Positions 48,101-56,500 of a DNA stretch of 64,000 bases are shown piece by piece. Numbering within the stretch: position 1 is the first letter of the stretch; each line of letters begins with the position of its first letter. Both the position numbers and the translations under genes were made by a program. Source of the stretch: Ignelater luminosus (lineage: Eukaryota; Arthropoda; Insecta; Coleoptera; Elateridae); assembly GCA_011009095.1 (NCBI GenBank), contig VTPC01000612.1, positions 67,078 to 131,077 on the forward strand, read 5' to 3'. Below the pieces are notes generated by a model. It saw only the letters and a list, made by a program, of their open reading frames with translations. It was not told the origin of the DNA and did not search any database.

Positions 48101-50135
48101 CAAAATAAGGATGCACAGCATGGGGATCTTGGAAACGGTAAGGGATAAAGCATCGGTTAAATGCGATGAAAGTTGGCTATTTATACGACCTTTTTGTTGG
48201 CGTTTGCAAAATCTAGATATCTTGAATAGTTTCTGAGATATTTAAAAAAAAGTAGATTTCTCGATTTTCGTTATTATTTTTTCTTTTATTTGAAGAGATA
48301 TCGGAAAACTAAAACCACTTTTCCATTGCCACTCTTTGTTCTCTCTTAAAATACGCTAACAAAATTCCTGTACAACGTTTCGGTTTCAAGTAACCATCAT
48401 CAACCTCATTTTTTTAAATAGACGGAAAAACAATTGAAAATTGTTTTGGATAGCTCTTGTTGTCATGATTCTAATGATGTAATCATGATAGGGTTAGTTT
48501 GGTTTTGATTCTTTTGTGTTGAACGCTGCTGTGACCATCTGCAATAATTGCTGTTCATCTTCAAAATTTTGGTTGAGCACATGATTCTTGACATAATCCC
48601 AGAGAAAAGAAATCTAACGGTGTTAGATCAGGTGATCGTGCAGGCCAGGGTACTGCAGAATGCATTAATTTATAGCATAAGATATCAAAATAATAATAAG
48701 GAAAATCGAGAAATCTAGTTTTTTTAAAACTATCCAAGATATCTAGATTTTGCAAATGCCAACAAAAAGGTCCTATAAATAGCCAACTTTCATCCTATTT
48801 AACCGATGCTGTATCTCTTACCGTTTCCAAGATCCCCATGCTGTGCATCCCTATCTTGGACACACTGTATACCCACCTTCACATATGCATACACGTGGAC
48901 CTTTGTTTACAAAAGATTTTGGATTCAAGGCATTTCAAAACATATAGAGCTCTATCAAAAACTCAAAGCTGAATTTTTATAAAGGTAAAAGAAAGTAATA
49001 ATGCATGCTATCATACTACCTGCTCCTGGTCGCAAAGCAATGTTAAACAATTTGATTACAGAGCTTGATAAGCAATTAGGAAATATTCACCATGACATCT
49101 TAGCCCATGAAAACAGAATTGTCCAGAGACTTGCTGATTTTGTATTAAAATACAACAAAGAAATTCGCGAACCTCTCAAAATAATCGCACTTATAGATTG
49201 GTAACTATAAGAAAATTAGAAATTCAACCTCCTTATACAATCTATTTTTAGTTTAATTTCAATGGCTCGAGTAGCTAAAGAAAAAGGTTACGTACGTCCA
49301 CAATTAAATCAGGACGATGTACATGAAATTGAAGGAGGTCGACATCCTTTATTAGAATTGCTTTGTTCAAATTTTGTACCAAATGATTATCAATCTGGAA
49401 AAGATTATACGCATATAAAAATCATAACAGGACCAAATGATAGCGGTAAAAGTGTTTACTTAAAGCAGACCGCTATTATAATATTTTTAGCACATGTTGG
49501 CTCATACGTACCAGCGAAAAAAGCTAATATTAGTATGGTGCATAGCATCCATTCTAGGATACATGCAATGGAATCAGCAAGTGTTAATTTATCTGCTTTT
49601 ATGTTGGATTTAAGTCAAGTAAGCATATATTAAAAATGCCAACATTTTATTAATGCTCGATAATTACTTTCAGATGTCGCAAGCCTTACATAGTGCCAAA
49701 AAATCATCATTAGTCATTTTAGACGAGTTTGGACGTGGTACAACTGGAGATGATGGTATTGCTTTATTAGTAAGTGCACTAAAGAAGTTTTACAATCAGG
49801 AAGAATTCTGTCCACATGTACTTGTATCCACCCATTTACAACAAATATGTCACTATTTGCCTCAGTCAAAATTAATCAGTCATATGAAGTTGGATCACAC
49901 AATATCTGGCTCAAACAATTTGGTTTTTCTTTATAAAGTAGTTGAAGGAATTTCAAACAGTTTTGCATTTGAAGTAGCAGTTGCTGCTGGCCTCGAGGAA
50001 GATATTATTACTAGAGCTAGAGAAATCTATAAAGCGCTATTTAGTAACACGGAGGCTTGCTCGTTGCAAGATCATACACCAGAAAACAATGATACAGATT
50101 TATTTACTATAAATATTCCAGAACCAGACGACTGA
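33149..50135 (+). CDS. MSH5: MSH5, meiotic MutS homologue
   Basis: MSH5 pairs with MSH4 (MutSgamma) to stabilise recombination intermediates and promote crossovers in meiosis. Twelve exons: 33149-33382, 33441-33669, 33745-33973, 34040-34213, 34287-34425, 43702-43764, 43824-44025, 45355-45545, 45611-45656, 49062-49200, 49252-49618, 49674-50135. They join in frame to 824 codons plus stop; human MSH5 has 834. Conserved blocks include FDSKLSVHALGALVKF, SRDWETLYNTIYHTLFL, the Walker A GPNDSGKS (about residue 609), the ABC signature region SVNLSAFMLDLSQ and the Walker B LVILDEFGRGT (Asp about 688). The mismatch-binding MutS-I domain is absent, as expected for this family. Exon 45355-45545 ends at a weak donor (GTTCGA). 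The 9.3-kb, 1.3-kb and 3.4-kb introns have been enlarged by transposons. Confidence 0.93.
34426..35110 (+). other. Start of the 9.3-kb MSH5 intron
   Basis: No exon or clear repeat was recognised. The short open frames here do not continue MSH5, because the flanking exons (ending IADIT and starting AILGKIQ) join in frame. Confidence 0.5.
35111..35749. mobile_element. 639-bp MITE with ATGGGGTCGTTTCCT ends
   Basis: The left end ATGGGGTCGTTTCCTGAAAT pairs with ATTTTAGGAAACGACCCCAT on the right. Two perfect TGACGTCA palindromes lie at 35259-35266 and 35596-35603, nearly the same distance from each end. No coding sequence is present and the superfamily is not clear. Confidence 0.7.
35767..37027 (+). 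mobile_element. mariner copy A, TA-flanked
   Basis: The terminal repeats CGAGGGCGGTTCAGTAAGTA and TACTTATTGAACCGCCCTCG lie between TA dinucleotides (35765-35766 and 37028-37029). The 1261-bp length is normal for mariner. The transposase inside is broken. It lies in the long MSH5 intron. Confidence 0.92.
35946..36964 (+). pseudogene. mariner A transposase, frameshifted
   Basis: The protein reads MEK, then after a one-base shift in the A6 run at 35950-35955, QYRSVIRFLFLDGKKCEEIK and on to the paired helix-turn-helix (EVAEAVGVSTGAAINILHDK) and WVPRLLT. The first catalytic Asp is in TVDETWIHHY. A deletion near 36525 removes the segment after PSAG. The second Asp (HHDNAPAHSS) and third Asp (YSPDLAPCDFFLFPN) follow with DD34D-type spacing. 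A last shift in the A6 run at 36815-36820 precedes the C-terminus (ERWKKC, GDYVEK). Confidence 0.85.
37030..37989. other. MSH5 intron between mariner A and a MITE
   Basis: A 47-codon open frame at 37148-37291 (starting MKVIFKTLREMSVANDELMV) is unrecognised and has no support as a gene. A transposon-end-like GGCCACTCTGTATATTAAAG lies near 37660. Nothing else was identified. Confidence 0.35.
37990..38253. mobile_element. 264-bp MITE with GTTTCTATATTATA ends
   Basis: The left end GTCGGTTTCTATATTATAAA pairs with the right end, whose reverse complement starts GTCTGTTTCTATATTATAGA. This is the uninterrupted counterpart, in opposite orientation, of the element split by a hAT MITE at 25520-26545. 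Confidence 0.72.
38254..39615. other. MSH5 intron, nothing recognised
   Basis: A TTCCACCCTGTATACAATG end-like motif near 38320 suggests further decayed transposons. No gene or defined element was identified. Confidence 0.4.
39616..41000. repeat. Complex foldback repeat with TACAGTGTGTCCC-type end
   Basis: It starts near TATACAGTGTGTCCC, a common Tc1/mariner-like end in insects. The segment 39805-40055 is inverted at 40635-40890 (for instance TTTCTAGTAAACGCG against CGCGTTTACTAGAAC, and ATATCTCAAAAGCAGGAT against ATCCTGCTTTTGAGATAT). A third related arm at 40150-40400 is inverted at 40740-40965. No transposase was recognised. Confidence 0.6.
41198..42511 (+). mobile_element. mariner copy B, TA-flanked
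   Basis: The ends CGAGGTCTGTTCAAAAAGTA and TACTTTTTGAACAGACCTCG are inverted repeats between TA dinucleotides (41196-41197 and 42512-42513). The element is 1314 bp. Its transposase differs strongly from copies A and C, so it belongs to another mariner lineage. Confidence 0.92.
41397..42457 (+). pseudogene. mariner B transposase, one frameshift
   Basis: The N-terminal half (MDQRICIKFCVKNKIKCADA to QSSQWKLPHEPRPKK) is open. It contains the helix-turn-helix region and the first catalytic motif VITGDESWVYGYD. A missing base in the A5 run at 41937-41941 shifts the frame; the second half continues (QVRSNVKVLLIVFFDCRGVV to DYFKGDKIDIHE) with HHDNAPAHIS and YFPDLALCDFFLFPKLK. The last motif differs from the usual YSPDLAPCDFFLFPKLK at two residues, but its Asp is kept (DD34D type). 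One indel is the only obvious break. Confidence 0.88.
42527..43255. mobile_element. MITE with CCAGTCARCR...GTTACATAACTG ends
   Basis: The left end CCAGTCAGCGTGGTTACATA pairs with the right end (TATGTAACTGAGCGGTTC and then TTGTTGACTGG). The arms are imperfect and differ by a few bases in spacing. GTTACATAAC-like motifs also occur inside. No coding sequence is present. Confidence 0.55.
44033..45309 (+). mobile_element. mariner copy C, inserted next to an MSH5 splice donor
   Basis: The ends CGAGGGTGGTCTGAAAAGTT and AACTTTTCAGACCACCCTCG are inverted repeats between TA dinucleotides (44031-44032 and 45310-45311). The left TA forms positions +6 and +7 of the intron that starts at 44026. The transposase is close to that of copy A but not the same. 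Confidence 0.92.
44211..45244 (+). pseudogene. mariner C transposase, nearly complete
   Basis: The protein starts MDKIEYRAVIKYLFLKGNTL and is open through the helix-turn-helix (QIAEVMNMSKERVCHILNQH), WVPRLLTLDQKR, HQDNAPSHTS and YSPDLAPSDFFLFPNLK. The first motif reads TVDKTWIHHY: the catalytic Asp is kept but the adjacent conserved Glu is Lys. Near 45105 a deletion with frameshift replaces the end, and the true C-terminus (AEKNAEYYLDGLQRWEHRWE, GDYVEE) lies in another frame. Confidence 0.87.
45657..48091 (+). other. MSH5 3.4-kb intron, left part, including a GC-rich island
   Basis: A segment at 46330-46390 resembles 28255-28320 (TTGGTTAAATCG.CCTATTTTGGTCT). From about 46590 to 47420 the DNA becomes much richer in G and C than anything else in the window. 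A CA repeat with a C10 run lies at 47531-47563. Confidence 0.55.
48092..48867 (-). mobile_element. 776-bp TA-flanked element with about 190-bp inverted repeats
   Basis: The ends CAGTGTGTCCAAAATAAGGA and (reverse complement of the right end) CAGTGTGTCCAAGATAGGGA continue as an inverted repeat for about 190 bp. TA flanks both ends (48090-48091 and 48868-48869). On the minus strand at about 48480-48660 a transposase remnant reads PWPARSPDLTPLDFF. This is an internally deleted member of the Tc1/mariner superfamily. Confidence 0.8.
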
Positions 50136-50219
50136 TTTAATTACAAAATATAAAAATAGAATGTTTAGTTTAAACTGAAAGTATGTGTTAAGTTTACTGA
50201 TTTATGTGTTAATTAACTT

Positions 50220-50225
50220 AATAAA
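50220..50225 (+). terminator. MSH5 polyadenylation signal AATAAA
   Basis: A canonical AATAAA lies 85 nt after the MSH5 stop codon and before the end of the convergent SF3B6 gene. Confidence 0.6.
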
Positions 50226-50293
50226 TATTATATACACTACACTTAGTTTTCTTGGTTATTAGTGAATCCTATAAAACACGCTTTAATTGATAA

Positions 50294-50716
50294 CTATGTA
50301 TTAATTCCATATTTAGATTTCATCTTTTCAAGTTCTTCTTGCTTTTTCTCAATGTCTGTCTTCTTGAAAGCTTTACTAGCTTGATAATATAACACTACCA
50401 AATATCTGTTACAAACATTAAAACCTGATAAATGATCGCAAGCATTCTTTGCATCAAAAATATCTTCATATACAACAAAGGCTGTTCCACGAGTCTCTGG
50501 TGTATTTCCCACTCTAATTTGGCGTATGGCTCCGTATTTTCCAAATATGTCGTACATTTCTTCTCCAGTTATCTTGTATGGTAAATTACGAATGTACAAG
50601 ATTCTGTTTATTTCTGGTGGTAGGCGAACCTGCAAACGTGTTGTTTTTAACTTTTGAATTGTAATCATTATTTTGTATCTACTTACGTTCGCCTTTCTTT
50701 GCATTGCCAAAGCCAT
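50294..50716 (-). CDS. SF3B6: SF3B6 (p14/SF3b14a), U2 snRNP branch-site protein
   Basis: This SF3b subunit contacts the pre-mRNA branch adenosine region in the U2 snRNP. It has two exons on the minus strand: 50687-50716 ([10 protein letters not shown]) and 50294-50629. They are separated by a 57-nt intron with GTAAGT and TTTGCAG ends. The 121-residue product carries one RRM: RNP2 ILYIRNLPY and RNP1-like [10 protein letters not shown]. Human p14 (125 residues) is almost identical over [19 protein letters not shown] and [20 protein letters not shown]. The C-terminus KYGINT lacks the last few human residues. The gene converges with MSH5; stop codons are about 160 nt apart. Confidence 0.96.
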   Translation of the reverse strand: MALAMQRKANVSRYKIMITIQKLKTTRLQVRLPPEINRILYIRNLPYKITGEEMYDIFGKYGAIRQIRVGNTPETRGTAFVVYEDIFDAKNACDHLSGFNVCNRYLVVLYYQASKAFKKTDIEKKQEELEKMKSKYGINT

Positions 50717-52159
50717 TTTTGTTTAGAAACTGACAAGACACTTTTCAAAAATACGTTTTCAGTTTTCCTTTTCACAAAAACAAGACTTAGATTTAACCTA
50801 AAATTTTAGAAGAAAAGTCAATAAGCAGACGTACGCAGACTCGCAGGCAGCATTGCCAACGCGTAAACAACAAAACAAAAAGAAAAACAAAAAAGATCCC
50901 TAGTGTGCAGATTTCATAAAATAAATATGTATATATACAGTATGCCCTCAGATTGAGTTTACAAGAGGAAACACTTTTTCATTATTAGTTTTATAGTAAA
51001 ATGTCATTCTTGATAAAATTCTCAGGTTGTTTTAAAACCTCCAATAATGTTAATATAATTTTGACGTTATCAACAATAATGAAGAAAAAAAACCCGCTTT
51101 AGTTTAGAATAAAAACGACGTTAGTTTGTTTCAGTTCTATGATTCCTGTTAAATTCTGTTGTGTTGGTAACAAAACCTTCTAAACACTAGAATTTTTCAT
51201 TGAGAAATGTTGACAATATTGTTATTTGTTTTTATTTAAAATTAGAGGTTAGATTGTCATTCAGAAAAGGTAAATGTTTGCATTTCGTAGTTACCTTTTG
51301 TTGTTTGTTTATTATTTGGACTAAAAATTTATTTTTTGTGTTTATTACTTCAATATTAATTGTAATCAAACTGATTTGCACATAAAAACGAATTTACTGC
51401 ATTCTAACCCTATTTTGACATATGACATTTGTTTGACAGAAGATTGTCTAGTGAGAAATGTGTAACTAGAAATAATGACAGTAACATAAATAAGTAATAA
51501 CAGTGCATGCAACTAAAACCCTAAACATTTGAAATGGATTGGAATTATAGAAATGAGATAAGGTATACATAAGTTCCAAATTATCAAATTGCCATGTTTG
51601 AACTGCACCTGCAACAAAGCTAACATGATTTTTTTAATTTAATTAAAAGCATTATTTTTCAATAAAAAAGCGACAAGTTCAAATTTTAAAAAATTGGTTA
51701 GAGTACAGGCTTTAATACACACCCGGTTTGACCGATCTTACGTTGCTTTTCCCTAACATTACTTCGAAAAAACTTACATAGAGTATCTTTGAGAGTCATT
51801 ATCTGTGGTGCTTTGCACCAATCAATAGCCCCATCGATTGCCTTCAATTGTGTATTGGAAGTGCTACTCCGCAGAACACTGTTTAAGGTCAAAAGAGCAA
51901 AAAGGAAAAATGATCGGGAGATAAAATTTATACCGTGGGTATAGGTTTTGGCCATCACACACGTTCCAATAGAAAAATCTCTAAAATTCGAAAATCAGGT
52001 TTGGAGCGAGGGGGGCCGGAGCCCCCTATATTACAAATTCTTGTCAGACTCATGCTTACAGAGATAAATTTAAAAAAACTAATTGCTCCCTTATTTTCAA
52101 GATGGTGGTCGAATGACACCCTCAGTCCCGAATACCTACTCAGTTTTACACTCATGGCC

Positions 52160-52720
52160 AAATCCCTTAAGAAACACAAAAAAATTCGCTACCTACCCAA
52201 AATGCTCAATCTCATGCTGAATTGACTGGTCTATAGGCTGATTAACAAAATGACCACTTTCTAAGATGGTTGGGGAAAAAGTTGTTTCTTTATTGGCAAA
52301 TGAAAAGAATTGTCTGAATGTTTTCCTATTTATTGAAACATTTTGGGTAGGTACTACATGAAAAATGACATGCTGAAGTATGGTATGGATATAAAGAATC
52401 TGTTTTTAAAACATTATGCACAGTGGGATTACTAGGAATATTAAATCGCTGAGCAACTATTCTTGTACTACTTCTAGGTTCTTTGGAAATACTTTGTTAA
52501 ATTTGTTCTTCTTGTTCAAGGTTAAGACAGATACTCAGGGAGCACCAGCATTAATTCAGTTTGGGATCATTTGGCTAGTCTCTCTTGACTGTCGATCCAA
52601 TCTTTACCATTTCCTTCCTAAACTACATAAATCCAGTACATATAGGCATATTTGTTGAAACTAAACTCCATTGCTTGCTGATAAATGGTTTCAATAGGGA
52701 ACTAAAATTATGACAGATGT
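52160..52720 (-). pseudogene. Decayed DUF4817-type transposase relic
   Basis: Minus-strand translation gives, with stops and shifts, MEFSFNKYAYMYWIYVV near the start, then STRIVAQRFNI and a LYPYHTS motif. These correspond to the N-terminal domain (DUF4817) and linker of an insect DNA transposon family. It is too decayed to outline ends. Confidence 0.45.
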
Positions 52721-53390
52721 GGAATGACAACAATGATAATTTATCAAATAAAAAATTTCAAATTCGAGTCAGCTCCGAGTGCTTGTACAGTATTTGCTGT
52801 TATTTTACAAAATCTGTTGATAATATCCTTTCATAATATTGCAAGCGAGAGGAGTAACCAATGTCAGTTTTTTATTTTATGGAGTATTTCTTGTTCAAGA
52901 TTTCCAACTTTGATTGACTCGTGAGGAAAGAGGAGACATCCACAAACATTTTCATACAAGACTCTTCTTCTCAGCCTTAGTCAGGGAATCTTTTACATGA
53001 AGCTGTTTTGCCAATTGTCGAACACACTGTATAAAAAATAGTGACTAAAGTAAAAAAAGCAGCAATTTTTCATCAAATTTGATGGTTCAGGATTTATTTT
53101 CTGTTAAATTGAAATAAAAAAATCTTTTCTATTTTTAAAACCTTGTATCTTGTACACTTATTAGAAAATAGAATGAAATTGATCAAAATTAAGAATTATC
53201 TGTGGTTGATTTAAACCTTTGCCACTCCTTTTATTTCTAACAAACGCAAATTACGAAATTTTGACATTGTTAGGTATTACAAAAAAAAACAAACATAAAT
53301 CACTGTTAAATTGATATAATACCTAATAATTATTGGATGGCTTGCTGCTGTATAGGAAAAAAAAGGTTTCACTAACAGTCTTAATAACTT

Positions 53391-53396
53391 TTTATT
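53391..53396 (-). terminator. NOA1 polyadenylation signal AATAAA (minus strand)
   Basis: The plus strand reads TTTATT, so AATAAA stands on the minus strand about 110 nt past the NOA1 stop codon. Confidence 0.5.
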
Positions 53397-53504
53397 CAAT
53401 TTCTTTCAAAACTTTAGAATGCAAAGATTTCTTTCATTCTTTATCTTTTATTATCACAGGTATCTTTGAAGGAAAAAAAACATACATTTGTTTAAACATT
53501 TTAT

Positions 53505-56500
53505 TTATGGCTGTATATAAAACTTATTACATGTGTAAGCAGGACTACGTCGTATTTTCTTTCCTCTAAGCTCTACTGCATATGGCAACACAGATTTTCT
53601 AACATAAATTCCTCTAGCTTCAGGCATCCATGCTTTAAAACTAGCTTCATACCCAGAGTCACAAGTTATAGCAATCCAGCCTTAGAAAAATAAAGGTTAA
53701 TTTTCAAAATTAAAGAATTAAGTTAGTACCTTACCGGCATTAGACAAGACAATGTCACCACATGATTTGTATTTACCTTCACCAGTTAGTTTTAAAAGAT
53801 CTCTTGCTTCTAAATGTGGCCATTTACTTAAACGTTCATTGGAACCATTTGGTACTTTAAATATTTCCGTACCTAACAATTCTTTATATAATGAATCTAC
53901 ACCTTCAGTTAGACAGAGTGTTAGTGGTAAAGAATCTGCACAAAATACTGTTATTCTGGAAATTTTAGAGATTATTATTTCTTGTTATTTTTATTTCAGA
54001 AACTAATACCTGATCGAATATGGACCATCAACATAATCCAATCTTCCAATTCCTGCAATAAACAATGTCTGTCCAACTCTCATACTGAAAGTTTGTGGAC
54101 GTAATAGTTGTTTTGGTAGTGTTAACATTAATTCATCTGTAGTTAATAAATGAATTATCTATAAATAGAATAATTTATTTACATTCGTTGAGAGCTACGA
54201 GAAAAAAAAAATTGATGTTTACCTGATCAGGTTGTACCACACCTGGTGTATCATAACACCATTTACTGGTGGCATATGCAGGATCTTTTTCATTTATTCC
54301 AAATCTTGGTTTTCCTGAAGCATTTGCATGGCCTTGTATGGAAAAAGGATCACTGTCACCTGTTACAGGGGCTTCAGGGGTAAACGTTCTGTCAAGATGA
54401 CCTGAAATAATCAAGTGTTGCGGTATAAATACTAAGCAAGTGTAAATAATATTGTATAATTCACTGATTCTAATAATAACAATAAGATATACCGAAAATG
54501 ACAGTAATCTATCTTCATAAATCATAAATTTGGTTCTAGAATTTCTCACTTAAAACAGCAGAAACTCATTACTCTGTTATGTCCTTAATAAAATATGTTA
54601 ATGCATCCTTATCCTTTTGCTAATCTAATAGTATTCATTCATTTTCTCAAATAGTTTTTAAAAAAATTCAAAAACTTAAGTTAGATAGTTTTGTTGCCCT
54701 CTTTCCATGGTCATTTTCTGGGAAAATTTAGCTTTTAAAAGAAAAATGTGTTATAAATTTGAGATTTAAAGGGTTAGTCATAAGTAGAGCCACCTTTTTT
54801 AAATCACAGAACTCTTGCTAAACAAATGAAAAACAGTCAATTTCTTTACTGTTTAGTAAATGTCATATTGACAGTTGAATTATAACGTGAAAGATTTTAT
54901 CAGAATAGTAACTATTACAAAATGAAACGAATTGAAACTGAGTGTTTTGCGAAACGAGTGTGCGAGTTTCATACTCAGTGTGGTTACAGTAAATGTGCTG
55001 CATTCAACCATTTTAAAAATGAAGGAAAATCGCCACGTAGCATCAACAGAATAATAGACCGATATGTTAAGAGAGACGTGATGGAGTATCAGAAATTATC
55101 CGGAAGACCTAGAGTTGCAACAAGTGATCAAAATTTATGTCACATTGGGAGACTGATAAAAGACAATTCTCGAATTTCATCGACTAAACTTGGCATTCGA
55201 CTAGGACTTTCTCAATTATCTATAGAGAGAGCTAAAAAGAAGTTGTCTATTAAGTCATTTGTCCAAAGATCTGCACCAAAGTATATAAAAAACCAAGAGG
55301 AAAGATGTTGTAAAGAAGCAGCGAAGCTTTATCGTGCAATGCTTGATGGAAAAAAAATTGTGCTGGATGATGAAAGTTATATACCCTGGGATTCCGATGA
55401 AATTCCTGCAAGAAGATTTTTTATGGCAAAAGACACCAATTCTGTTCCCTATCAAGTGAGATTTCGACCAAAAACTAAATTCCCTAGTAAATTTTTAGAA
55501 TGGCAAGCGATTGATTCTGATGGTAATGTTTCTGAGCCCAATGTGAGGAAAGGAACGATTGATACCGATGCTTATGTAAATATTCTAAAATTTTTGATTC
55601 CATTTATTGAAAAACATCATTCAAAAGAAGGTATAATCTTCTGGCCGGATTTAAGACCGGCTCATTATTCTGAAATAGTGACCGAATTTTTAACTCAGGT
55701 TAATGTTAAATTTGTTGATCGAGAATTAAGCTCTCCAAATTTGCCTCAAGAGCGGCCAATAGAAAAATTCTTAGCATTATCAAAAAGAAAGTATTCTCAA
55801 AGGTCCGCACCAGCTAAGAACTTAAGAGGATTTCGACAAATTTGGAAAAATATTACTGCAGAAGTGGCAGCAGAGTCTGGGCAAAGTCTTGTAAAGGACC
55901 TTAACAGAAAATTACGACTAATATCCAGGGAACGTGTTCATGCTCCTTTAAAAATTAAAACTAATAAAAAGAAACATTAATTTTGTTATTTATGTAAGGA
56001 AAATGTTTTGTTTGTATCATCTCATTCAATAAAGTGACTTTGAAAAAAGTGACTTTACTTATGACTAACCCTTTATGTAATGATATTTAAAGAAAGTCTC
56101 TAATTACCATGGTAACCGATTTTGTCCTTCTTGTTCAGATTAGATAACCATTGACCACCCTAACACTTCTTTGCGCAATGCCATAATATGTAGAACACAC
56201 TTCTACATTTCTATGTTAGCCATTTAGGTCTTATGGTCAGTTTTCACAAATAAAGCTTATTTAAATTTTACAATATGTTTTATTACTCCAAAACATAAAA
56301 GCGTTAACACAAAAGATTGCCTAGATCAGAAACTTTTGAGTGTAACTGTTCTTTATTCTATGCATTGCACAGTAAAATTTGATCGTTGAGTATACAGGGT
56401 GTTAGGTGGGAGATAGCCTAATTGGGATCTTTTAAACCGTAACAGATACAAGGTTGGTTAAATGTGCAAACAATTTGCTCATGAGGAGTACATATTGAAA

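Larger units (their letters stand above)
50717..53504. other. Intergenic between SF3B6 and NOA1
   Basis: The SF3B6 promoter must lie at the left. The only recognisable content is a decayed transposon on the minus strand at about 52160-52720, and a transposon-end-like CACACTGTATAAAAAATA near 53023. Confidence 0.5.

Noticed and set aside
33149..50135. MSH4 or MSH2 as the identity of the MutS gene
   Set aside because: Blocks such as SVVYIPEMGHLIAV and the overall exon content align with MSH5, and the MutS-I domain is missing.
51698..51958. 86-codon minus-strand open frame between SF3B6 and NOA1
   Set aside because: No protein similarity recognised, and the neighbouring DNA is decayed transposon.
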